A stretch of DNA of 60,000 bases. Source: Liolophura sinensis (taxonomy: Eukaryota; Mollusca; Polyplacophora; Chitonida; Chitonidae). Below, piece by piece: positions 19,237 through 31,400 of the stretch (the first letter of the stretch is position 1; each line of letters starts with the position of its first letter). The position numbers and the translations under genes were made by a program. The notes below the pieces were generated by a model. It ran no database searches and was not told the origin of the DNA. It worked only from the letters and a program-made list of their open reading frames with translations. The stretch lies in the NCBI RefSeq assembly GCF_032854445.1, contig NC_088295.1:62727249-62787248 (forward strand), in the 5' to 3' direction.

Positions 19237-19600
19237 TTTTGAGGTAATATACACCATCACAATGTCCTTCTTCACCGACTGGTCTCGGGTCATTTTCCAG
19301 TGAATTCATTTTTACATAGATTCAATCAGCATGACTCGGGTTTTTGTGAGACCCCTTTATTGGAAGATTCCATCTCACATCTGTTATTTCACTGTAAAAC
19401 CTACAATAATGCAAGGAAACTTTTTTTTTTGCAGATCTAATTATAGGTGGGGACACTAACCCTTCCTTGGAAACTGTCTTCAGATCGTTATATAATGAAA
19501 CCCTTCAGGCTGTTACCTCCTCTTATTACAATGTAAGAAATTCTAGATGGTATGTAGTTATTAGTTCAAGGTTCGATGAATTGATATAATGTTGGCCTAC
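19237..19600 (+). pseudogene. Non-LTR retrotransposon (LINE) C-terminal remnant
   Basis: The plus strand reads VLLHRLVSGHFPVNSFLHRF, then NQHDSGFCETPLLEDSISHL and LFHCKTYNNARKL. This is the typical tail of LINE polyproteins: L-x-(T/S)-G-H..N..L-x-R-F, then C..ED..H-L-L-F-x-C..Y..R. A one-base slip in a T run near 19421 shifts the frame. It then continues ADLIIGGDTNPSLETVFRSL and stops near 19580. The upstream RT is missing (stop at about 19232), so it is a 5'-truncated, dead copy. Confidence 0.7.
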
Positions 19601-20633
19601 TGACCATCTTTTCTCAGAATTTCGTCATCTTTTGTTTTTTTTTTTGTTTTGTTTTGCTGTGTTTGTGCAGAAAAATTTGAACTCCTATGGACAGCAGACG
19701 ACATTAAGGTGAGGAAAAGGTGAATTAAGGGTATTGACTTTTGGTCAATGGTTTGGTCTTATTCCTCCTTCAACTTTCAGTAGGCGACTCATTTTATCGC
19801 CCACTGGAATTTCCCTATGACATTTAATATATATAGGGAAGTGGGGTTAAAGGCTGATTCCACCATTCACTCCCGATCACCTGTCTCGGTTATACTCATC
19901 TGCTATATGGTGTAGTGTGGATAAGAGGCTTGAAGGTGCGGAACTGTTGGCTGTGGACAGAATGTATGGTACCTGAGGCGCTACTTGTCATTCTGGGTCA
20001 ATCCCAAAGTATGTTTTTCCACAGGAGTGGTGGACCCATGTAAGCACCAGATTCCGTGATAATGCACTTCTTGAAATTTAATCTACGATACTAAGGTATA
20101 CGGGCGTAAACTATTTGGAGCCGACAATCAACCAGCATCATTCAAAACTTGTAAGATTTATTGCATTCACTCTGAACGAAGGTACCTAATTTAGCCTTAT
20201 GTGAAGACTGAAAAGTAGATTATGAGCACTGTTCATTTTAATCTGCAGTAAAAGCTGTGTTTGTTTTAACAAGCGCCATACTCCAAAATCTTCCTGCTTA
20301 TAAGACGGAGGTAGAGGAAACCGGAGAGACACAGGATTGAGCATGTGAAAGTGTGGCAGAACCTTCATCATTTCGTGCAGCAGTATACTGACGCCAGTAT
20401 TTGGAAATTTTAGAAACAGTATCTTGGAAGTTCATAAAGCACCCGACAACTCTTAATACGGCGTTCTAATCTGATAATTCCGGCTCTCAAGACCTACACA
20501 AATTGATGTTTGATACTATCAATCAGTGATGATGGAGGATACACAACAAAACATAAATTACTTTTTTGTGAATGGGCTGGTTCTCAGATTTTCTTGCTCT
20601 GTTATCCCCAGAGAACTTACATCCATCATCCTC
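19601..20633. other. Intergenic; weak SINE relic
   Basis: 20268-20350 resembles a very old minus-strand SINE (AGCGCCATACTCCAAAATCT, TATAAGACGGAGGTAGAGG). Otherwise nothing recognised. Confidence 0.35.
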
Positions 20634-20790
20634 TTACTACATTTGTGACGTCACTCTGGCCCAAAGGTATGTTGATCCTAGTCAACACACCTGTCGCCCG
20701 CTTACTACATTTGTGACGTCACTCTGGCCCAAAGGTATGTTCATCCTAGTCAACACACCTGTCGCCCGCTTACTACATTTGCCAGTGATA
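20634..20790 (+). repeat. 68-bp tandem duplication, 2.3 copies
   Basis: TTACTACATTTGTGACGTCA starts at 20634 and 20702, and a third partial copy (TTACTACATTTG) starts at 20770, giving a period of 68 bp. Units contain TGACGTCA (a CRE-like palindrome) and differ at only one or two bases, so the duplication is recent. Confidence 0.85.
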
Positions 20791-21289
20791 TCTGCATGCA
20801 TCACTCAGAGCAAGATGGAGGAAATATCTAAGCAGGCCATCACGTAACTAACGGCTCAGTTAAAGGCAACGTCTTTCTTGGTGTTCTTCGGCGAGGAAAG
20901 GGCGCCATTGTGAGCTATATAGCCTATTGAAATGCGTTACCATCTGACAAATGAACATAGATGGGACTAATCTTCAATGTTTACAGCTTCTATCTGAGCT
21001 CGAGCCAAGTCTTGAACGAAACCAGACGACCCCATACTGCAATCCATCTTTTACATGTACATCATAAATTATGACTTTTTGGTTTTCAATTTGTTTTCAA
21101 ATAATCTGTTCAGTTATATTCTTCCATTAACCCTATTAATAATTTTGTTTCGTGCCGATTTCTGTAAAAATTTAACAGAGTTTGGAAAGTTAATTTAAGC
21201 ATTCTTCAGTAACTCATTACATCATTTAACAAGCCGCACATATATCAGCGAATTAATACAATGACATGACCTGGTTACATGAATGAAAT
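20791..21289. other. Intergenic, nothing recognised
   Basis: No gene or repeat recognised. Confidence 0.35.
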
Positions 21290-21615
21290 GGCACACGAGG
21301 TCTCTTTTAATGCTGTTGTATATTAAATATGGTGACAGCGCAGCGTTTGGAGTAATTCTAAACGTCTGAGAAATTGCCGGTAATATCACTGCATTTTTAA
21401 AACCTAATTTAGAAGTGGTAAGGGGCGTGTAATTTTGCTACGGTACTATGAATGCATTTATGTGAAGCGTTAGAAAAAATCCCTAACTGAGGTAAATTTA
21501 GAGGCTGTAGTTCACCAGTTACGGTTGACCATTTGCTAGTTATCTCACTATCGTCGCTGCTCTGGATTTGCTCTTAATGCTGTACCTCTTTTTATTATAT
21601 CTTATTGGATTGCAC
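21290..21615 (+). repeat. Modular dispersed repeat, copy 3
   Basis: The same block order as at 7985: AATATGGTGACAGCGCAGCG, CGTCTGAGAAATTGCCGG, ATGCATTTATGTGAAGCG, TTCACCAGTTACGGTTGACC and TATCGTCGCTGCTCTGG. Ends near a TATT-rich patch. Confidence 0.65.
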
Positions 21616-22675
21616 AGAGGGCTTTATATAGGTTTCCTGTTAGCAACAACGCGTCACAGACAATTTAATACAGGGTTGCTTGAAGACATCATCATTTTGC
21701 ACCTTTATACAAGCAAAGAGCGTCATTGATATGAGATATTATTAAGAGTTCTGACCGATTCGTCTTTAACGTCATTGTAGACCTGTTAGGGCTAACGTCA
21801 TGTGTTCTATATAAGTTCTGTAGAGTGAAAGGAATGTGGTAGTCATCATCCTATCATTTAATATTGTCAGTCCATTCAGACGCCAGACCAAACAGAATCC
21901 ATCTACCCTAAACAGAGCACTCTGGTTGGTGGACTCCCCACGTCCAGCGTAGTTTGGCGACTACATTCCGTTCTGCTGTATCCGGACTGTACTCCAAGTC
22001 CGGAACCCGGAAACAATCCGCGATGGTAACGGCCTATGTCTTTGTAGGGGATTAACTTATTCGATCGGTCTGGTGCAAATAGGTCGTTATCTCAGGTGTA
22101 GGAGTGTGAACAGTACGGGGGAGGGGGGGGGGGGAATAGGAGGGGGTGGTTGTGACAAATGTTGATATGGCATCTCGGGGTCTTCCCTTAACCCATACCA
22201 CGCTTTGCCAATCGGTCAACTAGCTGTCTTCATTAGTTTTATTAATTAACAGATTAAGGACATCGAAGGAGCAGCTTGAAATGGGAAGCCGATTTTCCAT
22301 ATTTAGCGTGAGGCTATTATGAGATGAGCCCTTGGATAAGCTTAGTGTGTAAATCAAACTGCTCGTTTTTAGCAAAATATGATCTTTGGGCTTAATATTC
22401 AGTTTATTACAAATCGTGGATAAACTCCGGACGCTGTAAATTACCTATTATTTCTTTATAATATTAACACTGACGTTATAAAATTTCGATTCGAATTAAG
22501 GTTTGACGCTAGACTGTTAAGTTTAAAGATTCCGACAGCGGTAAGTCATAGAGATGATGCATTCACTGACGACATCAGACAGATTTCTAAAAAGTTGTTG
22601 ACACTGGTATCCGTAAAAAATGATTTTTAAGTTACTCAACATGATCATCTCTAAATATAACCTTCAGAAAAGGGA
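21616..22675. other. Intergenic, nothing recognised
   Basis: A GGGGGAGGGGGGGGGGGG tract at about 22116-22134 is the only landmark. Confidence 0.35.
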
Positions 22676-22800
22676 TGGATGGCCGCGAGTTTTCTCCGGG
22701 CTCTGCACGGTTTCCTCTCACCTTAATGCTCGTCGCTGTCCTACATGTGAAATATTCTTGAGTACGGCGAAAAATACAAATCAAATAAATAAATAAACAA
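22676..22800 (+). mobile_element. V-SINE-like SINE, 5'-truncated
   Basis: Starts within the centre (GGCCGCGAGTTTTCTCCGGG) and continues through TTCTTGAGTACGGCGAAAAA to TACAAATCAAATAAATAAAT. Confidence 0.8.
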
Positions 22801-23710
22801 AATGTATAATTTCAATTTTTAAAAATTGTAAATTATCCTTATCTGGAATATAAGTAATATACCATATAGCGTATGTCTGGCTTTGTGACATTTGTTAGAT
22901 TTCAATCAAACACCAATTTGTCAAGGGTTCCTCCATCTAAGTTTCTTCAATTTTACAATGAACATACGTCTAATTGAAACAGAAAAGTTCCAGGTCAGTA
23001 ATCACAGGGCCAATACAACACTTTTTTTGATAACAGAACAGAGTGTTCAGGACCTGTGTTTGTTTCATAGTTGAAATATATCTATCGAAATATGCTTAAC
23101 CCGGAACTAGGGGACGTATAAGCATTGTGTTAATATGCATATGTTAATCAAGATAGACGTGGTGCTTTTGTGAATAGTTGCAACTAAAGCCTCAATGCGG
23201 TACCTGTATCTGTATAATACCTTGATATCATATTTACGGACTACGAGTGTTTGGAGTTGATGTGATTCACTGAGTACCCACTGTCTTCCCTGCGTCACTG
23301 AAAATTGCGTCACTGACTGCTTCTCTCTCGCATGTTATTCACTTTATTCAATGTTGATTTAATTATACCTTACGTATTTCTTTTAGAACAAGCTTTTTGG
23401 GTTAGTTTACTTTGATAGTCCCATCATGGTTGACCAGTTTTATATGAATGTCGGACTTGACGCTGAGACTTTGTTCACTGATTCATTTCATGCATTTGAT
23501 TCGTGTTTAAAGTCATACTCTGGAATTTTTCACTTACCTGAAAACGTTCAGGTTCAAGAATGGAGTAAATCAAAGTAAAGGGATTGAACCATCCACCCAT
23601 TCACCAGGTACCTCACAACCCCCTGACAAAGCTGCAGCCAGAATACGAGACCTCCTCGCTGAAAACCCAAGGGTTGTTGTTTTAAGTCTTTAAAATACAG
23701 CTCAAATGGT
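22801..23710. other. Intergenic, nothing recognised
   Basis: Short frames at 22892 (plus), 23107 and 23554 (minus) have no support. Confidence 0.35.
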
Positions 23711-24070
23711 ATGTCGGACTGCTTCGGTGGTCTAATGCTTAGAGCGTCCGCCTCGAAGTCGGGAGACCTCGGGGTCAAAAACGAGTCGGGTTATACCAAA
23801 GACTAAAATGGTACTTTCTGCTTCCTCGATCGGTGCTGAGCTCTAAGATATTAGAGCAAGTAAACGTGACTTGTTGGCCCGGCGTAATTATAATGTGACT
23901 GGATGGGGTGTCATGTCTGGTGTCTTCGACATGATACTTTAGCGGCGTCAGCACATTGGCGGCATGGACTCGCCCTGCCACAAGAAGACATAATATACGT
24001 ACACACACATAATGACTTCTAGTCGTCATGACTGAAAAATTGTAAAGTACAACGTCAAACTCCAAGCATA
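23711..24070 (+). mobile_element. Second SINE family (tRNA-derived), nearly full length
   Basis: The head resembles a tRNA: GGTGGTCTAATGCTTAGAGC (A-box region) and GGGGTCAAAAACGAGTCGGG (weak B-box). The body has GGTGCTGAGCTCTAAGATAT, TGTTGGCCCGGCGTAATTAT, GGGGTGTCATGTCTGGTGTC, CGCCCTGCCACAAGAAGAC and the end GACTGAAAAATTGTAAAGTA with CAACGTCAAACTCC. Shares body and 3' end with 54615-54965 and 58330-58690. Different from the V-SINE-like family. Confidence 0.65.
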
Positions 24071-24419
24071 CATGCATACATGGTATGTGGGTATGCTGAC
24101 AACAGATTCGTTACAAAGAGTAATGACACAAACGTGCATTTTATAACGGGAAATTACCGGAACCAGCTTAGAAAGTTATACCATTACAACAGCTAGTGTA
24201 CGTTTACGTTTTGCTAAATCATCGATTGGTGTTTATAGAAGGTGATGATAGCTGTTATTACATACAAATGTCATTCAAGGCTGGTTGTCTAATCTCTACG
24301 CTATGATTCATTCTATTCACACATCTGCATTTACCAGACATTCCTGATCAGCCATAGGAAATATCCTGTTCAGGGCATTCTTGGTCTGCAGTCATGGTCT
24401 GCAAATGTAACGTAATGCG

Positions 24420-24547
24420 GATATAATTTCCAACACTAATAATTCGAGACCAACGAAAATACTGGCCCATGTGAGAGTTCGTGAAGTCCGTTTCACTTGA
24501 ATCAGTATTTTCGCCGGCCTCGATTTATTAGTGTTGGAAATTATATC
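24420..24547. repeat. Long inverted repeat (hairpin, MITE-like)
   Basis: Arms 24420-24464 and 24503-24547 are 45 bp each with 41 matches, separated by 38 bp. The ends read GATATAATTTCCAACACTAA and the reverse complement. This could be a small foldback transposon or a transcribed hairpin. No clear target-site duplication was seen. Confidence 0.8.
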
Positions 24548-24729
24548 TACTGGATGTATTCCCTGATGATAATTACAAATTAGGATAATTACACCCTTAT
24601 AATTGGCGTCTGAAAAAAATCTTGTGGAGTTGAATAATTCTCGTCTATGGTCAGCACGCTGTTGCGTGCATGTCTCATACAACCCACCGCTCGATTATCT
24701 CCCCTTTTATCGTTTTTTTCTATCTGGCT

Positions 24730-25150
24730 ACAAGAAAACTCTGAAGGATGGTAGCTTGGGATTCACACGCCGGGGGAGGACAATAGGAAATTGGCTTCCT
24801 CTTGGAAATGACTCGTCAAAGCCTGACAATAAATCCTTATGTTGAGGCTGTCTCGGGGTTCTGGATGTACTGATCTCGTCATATGGACGGGGTGCCGCGG
24901 GCGACGTGAAAAATGGCTGGAAGCACCCCAACCTGGCCTGAGAAGCACGGTTCCCGAGGGGACCTCCCGTCTTGACAGATGTAGTTTGCGGGGGAGGGAA
25001 GGTTAAAGGTTAGAGCGACCTTGTAGGATGGGAGGACGGATCACCTGGTCGCCACGCTGGCCTCGGGATGTTCACAATATGCTGGCTTGCCTCGCGGAGA
25101 CTTATTAACGACAGGCGAGTCAGAGTCGTGCACACGCAATTAAGCTAATC
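24730..25150 (+). promoter_or_regulatory. GC-rich segment upstream of the neurotrophin gene
   Basis: GC and CG density rise sharply compared with the flanks, starting about 660 bp and ending about 250 bp before the ATG. It includes GGGTGCCGCGGGCGACG and CCCGAGGGGACCTCCCG. It is followed at 25138-25175 by AATTAAGCTAATCAGTAAC, with homeodomain-like cores. I infer a proximal regulatory region. Minus-strand frames here overlap each other and look like chance. Confidence 0.35.
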
Positions 25151-25283
25151 AGTAACTTATCGAATTTTAATTTTCGTCTTCATCTACTTAGTGGACGACG
25201 AGAAACGAACAGTTTAGAAAGACTAAACGATGCTGGAGCGCTAAATGCCTGTATTCAATCAGTTGTAGTTGTTAATACGGGCT

Positions 25284-25290
25284 TATATAC
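25284..25290 (+). promoter_or_regulatory. Candidate TATA box for neurotrophin
   Basis: TATATAC in GGGCTTATATACTTCT, 105 bp before the ATG, which would give an 80-bp 5' UTR. Chance match possible. Confidence 0.3.
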
Positions 25291-25394
25291 TTCTATATCC
25301 ATTCAGTGTGACCACAGCGTTGCCGGTACTGGGAGCCTTGTTTGATTAAGTCTTTACCGTTTTTTCCGCTTTACCACATCTAGCACGCTGCAGA

Positions 25395-25470
25395 ATGGAA
25401 GATGTCCGAAATGTTGCGTATTTTATCAACTTGCTGTCAATTGTGATTTTGACCATTTTACCATTATCAG
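25395..25470 (+). CDS. Neurotrophin exon 1: signal peptide
   Basis: ATG at 25395, donor ATTATCAG/GTGAGT, phase 1. Encodes MEDVRNVAYFINLLSIVILT and ILPLS: an acidic start, then a hydrophobic core. The signal probably ends at the exon junction. Chosen because its phase joins the exon 2 codon for Glu and no in-frame upstream ATG with a better signal was seen. Confidence 0.75.
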
Positions 25471-28400
25471 GTGAGTTAACTTGTTTTGAAATTAATATGC
25501 GAAAGTAAGCGTATTTCTAACTGCTTTCAGTGTTATCGATGGGTTAATGTCTTTATCTCTGTAATTATAAGCATAGTTTACTAACGTTAACTACACAATT
25601 AACAACTTTTAAATCAATTCACAAGAGTGGGAAAGAGTGTTCTTTGAAAGCTATCAACGATACCGCGAGGCTTTACAGTACTTTCATTCTTGATGAGTAC
25701 AATTTACATTTCCAGTGTCTTTTACTTACCCAAGTTTACCCAGAAGAAAAGGACATTTTGCTTTTTAAGACAGTTTATAGTGACGACAGGAAGTGGTTGT
25801 GATATATGCACTTCATTTCATTACTTTAGGTGTATTAAACATCATTATGGTCATTATTGTGTATTAGATTTTAAGATTTCGAGCTGTATTAAGTATGTAT
25901 TCCAAAAATGTATGTATTTATTTTATAATGTTGAGTCTAAGAATCATTCAGCATTACTAATTGAGTTCACTAACAAAAGGGGCAATTGTTCCCGTCTGTC
26001 ACCATGCAGGCATTAATTAGCACATCAGACTAATTAATTAGGCCGGCATGATTGGCTTTGGTATTTGCCTTGCGCTGAGTTTCTCCCTTACACAGTCGTC
26101 CACATATGTCGATAAATGTATATAAAATGTAGTGGTTTCAGCCAGTTTTCGGCACTAGAATCTGTGCTGTGATTCAGCAAAGTGTGATCCTAATAACGAT
26201 AATAATGTAAGATGTGTACAAAGACGAACGCTGTTGCCGTAAGCAGCGACAAGCAGCTCTATACGTTGCTCTTTCTGTCTGTCGACCTGCCTGTCGGTTG
26301 GTCAAACTATTAAAATGGGTCATCGTTTTTACTCTTGATGTCACGCAGCAGTTGTGAGTTTGCACTCTTTTAAATACTCCTTGAAATGCCTATTTATTTA
26401 TTAATTTATTTAACTGGTGTTTTACGCCGTAAAAAACCCACGACCATCCGCAAGTAGCTGTCATACCTTCTCACGTTTAACCAGAGAGGAAGTAAGCAAG
26501 GCTCACATCAATTGCATTGGTGAGAGGGTCCTGAGTCATTCTGTCGCGCTAACACACTAACCACTTTGACACGGAAGTCCCTTGAAATACCGACTGAATA
26601 CACAAGTCAGACTAAAATCCGATTATCACAAGTTTCTGACATTAAATGTATTATCTTCACTTGGCGTTCTGATGTTTCCACGTGCTTACGTAAGGGTTTA
26701 TACCTATAAGTGTGATATCTCTGATACTATTGGTGTACCGCCAGATCACTTATTCCCTTCTTCGCAAATTCCATCGATAATCTATATATTCTGAGGTCAT
26801 CTTATACAATTGTGTTGAAAACACAACCCTGTAGATTGGTGAATTTTACCAGTTAATTTTTAGAGCAGCAAATGTGTAATATGTTAGGGTGGTGACATAC
26901 ACAGATGTTTTCATCACATATTAAACACCGTGTTATTCTTACCGCTAAAATAAGCTTTTTTCGACAAATAATGTACCGTAGACCGGTCGCCCATTGAAAG
27001 GGGGTTCCCCAAAGAAGTCGAAAGTTCGAATACAGCTCTCGATGTCTGGGGTACACGGTTTATGTCAAAGGGTGGAGATATTTGAAACAACACGATTTAT
27101 TTATTTGAATGTTCTGTATTAAACTTTATTTTAGTTTGGAAACCTTTTGAATACGATGTAAAACACTAAAGGAACAAGCGTCGATCTTTTCTTGCGTGGA
27201 CGACAGTATGTAATGATTGGGCATGAAGTTTGCTAATTTCCACAAATAGGCCTTCAAGACCAGGATGTCGTGTCAGGAAACTTCCCATCTGTTTTGCTCG
27301 CGCAACATTATTGCTACACAAAACCAATTTAGGTTTTTTGGACATCAGTAAAAAAATCGACACAAATACCGACTTAAGCAATTTACTGAACATAAAAAAT
27401 TTCCAGAAATCAGGCCAAGACCTGATTTGTTTAGCAGCACCTTTCCTCTAAGGAGCAAAGACCAATGACTAGATTATTGCTATGGAAATCATCTTTACCG
27501 GGAAATTTAAATCACATGTCAATGTAATTGCGCCAATTTACAGGTCACCTTTAATGATTAAACTCTGTTTGAACATTGTCGGCATCTGAGTGCAATTTTA
27601 TTGTAAATTCGATGAAAATTACGTAAAGCAATAAGTTAAACTGTCCATCTTTACTAAATCCAGACAATCGTTGAAAGTTTAAACAGGTTGATCTGATATC
27701 GTAATCGATGATTTCTATTAAATTGGGCGCACACCAAGATAAATTAAAAATTTAACAGGTTAGACGACGATGTCAGATAAATCCATTGATTAAATTATTG
27801 ATAGCACAGTAACTTCTGAACGAACTTTAATGCCACCTGGTTTAATCATGTTCTAGCCACAGTATGGCTGAAATATTATCGACCGGTCCATAAGTTATAA
27901 TCATTCAGTTATTCATTCAGAGCGAACTGGGATACAGGTGCAGGTTATTACATTACTGACAAAACTGACCGTTTGCATGGAGGGAAAGCATTAAAAGTGG
28001 AAATTAAATTACACTGAATATGTTTTTTACCTGGATATCAGTGTTCACGGTTTCTCTCATAAATGTTACGAGTTCGTTATCTTTATTTATACATATTTTT
28101 TTACACATTCCTTTGGAAACTAGTCCTAAATGTTTTGGAAATGGGCCGTGCGGTTATCGACTTAGAACGCCCTTTTGGGTTTGGTTTAGGAGTGGTATGT
28201 GAATGTCGAATTTGACCCTTAGATTTACAACAAACACATCCATTCCAAAAAATTTCTCGTAGAGATCAACACAGCCCAGGTTCAGAAAGCCAAGACTTTT
28301 CCCCTAAACAACTTGCACCTAATTTTGGAAATGCTTCTATCTCGATTCGATGCAGGCCTAATTCAAAAACTTCTTGGCATTTATAAAGTGGAAACTTTAA

Positions 28401-31400
28401 ACAAACTTTGCTTCTTGAAATAATTTCATTTTTAAAGTCCAATCGCATTTTGTGGGTTGTGCTACTTCAATACTTCACGTAAATTGAACAACCTTTTTAC
28501 CTGGATGATATTACTGCTCGTCCTTATAACTGTTCTTAAGATACACATCTGGGATACGATGGTTTCATCTTGTATGTATCCCCCATATGTTATCTCATGC
28601 GTCAATTGATTCAGGAGGTCTGTCTGATGATAATAATAGTGGTTATACGACAATGAACGTTTTTCTCGTAGAACTGTGTCTCAACTTTTCTGGCCGTTCA
28701 ACGGAGAGCATGGTAACAGAACAGTTAGGGACTTTCAAATGCAACAACAACAACAGACAATACCCTAAACGGATGACCTAAGTGGAAAATTATCAACTTA
28801 AAGCTTTTCGCACGTGAAATGTGGCTTAGGAAAAATAAAATAAGAAGATTACCATTCCATCGTGCTGCAATTAAGCAATTTCAAGATGTGGATATCAAAT
28901 ATGCTTATCCAAACAACACCCCCCCCCCCTTCCCGCCTTCTTCACTGAGATAGCAAACAAAATTAAAATACCCTAAAAGATATAAGAATCACATTAATCC
29001 TTTCGGAAGTAAAAACGATAATAAGGCTCCGTGGCTACCTGTGTCAACGCCTACAACAATCAAAGTGAATTTCTTTGTATTTGTAGCACACGAATCGAAA
29101 GATTTATCTTGTACTGTTATTTCGGATTTAAAGTTCCAACCCAAAGATATGGGCGAAAAATCTGACCCAGACACACAGAAGTATAGTGGCATTCAAACTG
29201 TCCACCGGAAACCAGTCAATGTGAGAATAGACAGGTTAGGCAACGAGTGACGTCATCGTTATTTGTGCAATTACGTCACAGTTGGCTAATGTATATGTAT
29301 ACCAAACTGGCCGTGAAGGTCTATGGTTCAATTCCTTAAAGTTGTGTGAAAAGTACATCAACGAAGTGTGACGTTTTAGCACAAAATAACGGTGACGTCA
29401 AGAATGGGAGCAGTTTAATCTCTCCATTGTCTGAGACTTTGTCGGATTAGTTGCGAAAGTGTTAAAGGACTATTTGATACGATCCATACTGCAAACCCTC
29501 ATACAACCACCAGCCGTATAACTGTGAAAAGAACACAGTTCGAGAGAACTGACGACCTCTGCCAGTCCACCAGCCCTTATACATAAGAGGGCGCCGGCTC
29601 GGATCTAGCTCTCAGAAATTCGACTGCCGCTTTACGTCAAGAAGCGGGTAACAGGCGACGTGGGGTCTTTCTTCTGGGGTTCTGTTTCTGTTTTTTTTCT
29701 CAGCCACAAACCAGATCCTCGCTTTATGATTTAAAAAAAATAAATAAATAAATAAGAGAGTAATAAAATTCGACACTTCCAATTCATTTTGCCTTTGTGT
29801 TATTTAGCCCAATTTATGTTTATCTATAAACATAAACACACTATGCAGACATCGGCATACTTCCAGATTATTTCGAAGTCCGATTTTTAGAAACACTGAT
29901 CACGGTAGATATTTTTTGCATCCGGTGTCGATAGACATTTAACTTGTTTCCAAAAGAAAAGCAAAACACGTTTCTCAGCAAAACTTGTCTTATCGACAAG
30001 GGTTCTAATCGGTCCAGGGAAGCCATCTGTGGCGTACATGTAAGAATTCCGCACGTTTTTCGTGTCACCAGTTGGCAGGACGCCTTCAGTGGCTCTAGTC
30101 AGATGCCTTGAGTTACGGGAATTCGGCGTGCTAACTGTTGGGGGTGGGAGGGCTGTCCATATACTTCTGGTCAGGTGCGCGCCGGCGAGCCGATGCCGTA
30201 CAACAATAGTATCTGACAAGGTCAAGACTGTATTAGGCTATCTGCTTCCACAAGTCTTTGTCCCAGTCGTCTCCTGGGAGCTATTTGTATCAATACATGC
30301 GAGCTGCTGTGTATATTTTTAATAAATAGCAATTAATACTGTGCGTTTCTCGGTTCGGTAATTTCCCCAATGCCGCATGCGGTCTCTTGTGCCCGGATAA
30401 TAACAGCACCAATAACAGTATTGGTCTACGAGACCTGGGCACTGTGTTTTATCCGAGGCGGATCAGTGATGAATTACTGGCCTTTGCAAGAATAGAATCA
30501 GGAAGTCGCTAAAGTTGAGCTGACATAGATTGTCTGTTTGGTGTGGGTAGGGCTTAACGCTCTATTTTTGCACGAGACAGCATCAACCTTGGCTCAGTAT
30601 ATGTAAGAGTCGCCGTTGGAAGGTCAGCTTTATAAGTAACACATATACTTTAGTGCTGGTGTGAGAGATTGGACTTATATAGTGGCTGAGATGTTTCACG
30701 GTGTAAAACCATGCATATGATGAGAATGATAAGTTAAAATTTAACCATAGTGCTGATTATGTATCAAACAATAAAATAACAGTGCCGGTGGTATACCATA
30801 CCGACTTCTAATTCTGACGATATATTGAACGGTGCTAATAATGCATCGAAGAATGAACTCTTCATATTGATGATATATCGAAGAATAAGTCACAGTACTT
30901 ACGGTATGTCAAAGATTTAACTCAGTTTAAAGCACAGGTTATTCATAGTGTTTTATTTGATAATTAATCTAGACTGTTAATTCCAAAAGTATATTTTATG
31001 AAAACGGCAATTATCGTAGATGAATTTATGAAATACTCCAACATTTTGAAGAAACTGCAACGATGCGTGTGCGTGAGTGAGGAGTACGATGAACGTGTGG
31101 ATAGTAGGAGGTGGGGAGGATAAATGAAAAATAAACGCATTCACTGACACCATGATTTTATTCATTGATGCATCATTCCACTATTATTTTTTCTGTTACA
31201 CGGCGGCACCATCATTGTATTCTTCTCCGGCGCTATGGTTTTATTCTATGATGCATCATCGGCTCTATTGATTTACCCTTTGATACATCATCAGCACTAT
31301 GGTTTTATTCCTTGATACACCATCAGCTTATTATTTGATTCTTTGATACATCATCGGCACTATGGTTTTATTCTAAGATACATCAAAGGCACTATGGTTT

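Noticed and set aside
23775-24077. 100-codon minus-strand frame that looks like a small secreted protein
   Set aside because: It lies wholly inside a copy of the second SINE family and reads its antisense strand.
29887-30225. 112-codon minus-strand frame in neurotrophin intron 1
   Set aside because: No ATG at its start, no recognisable domain, no splice partners; kept only as a note.
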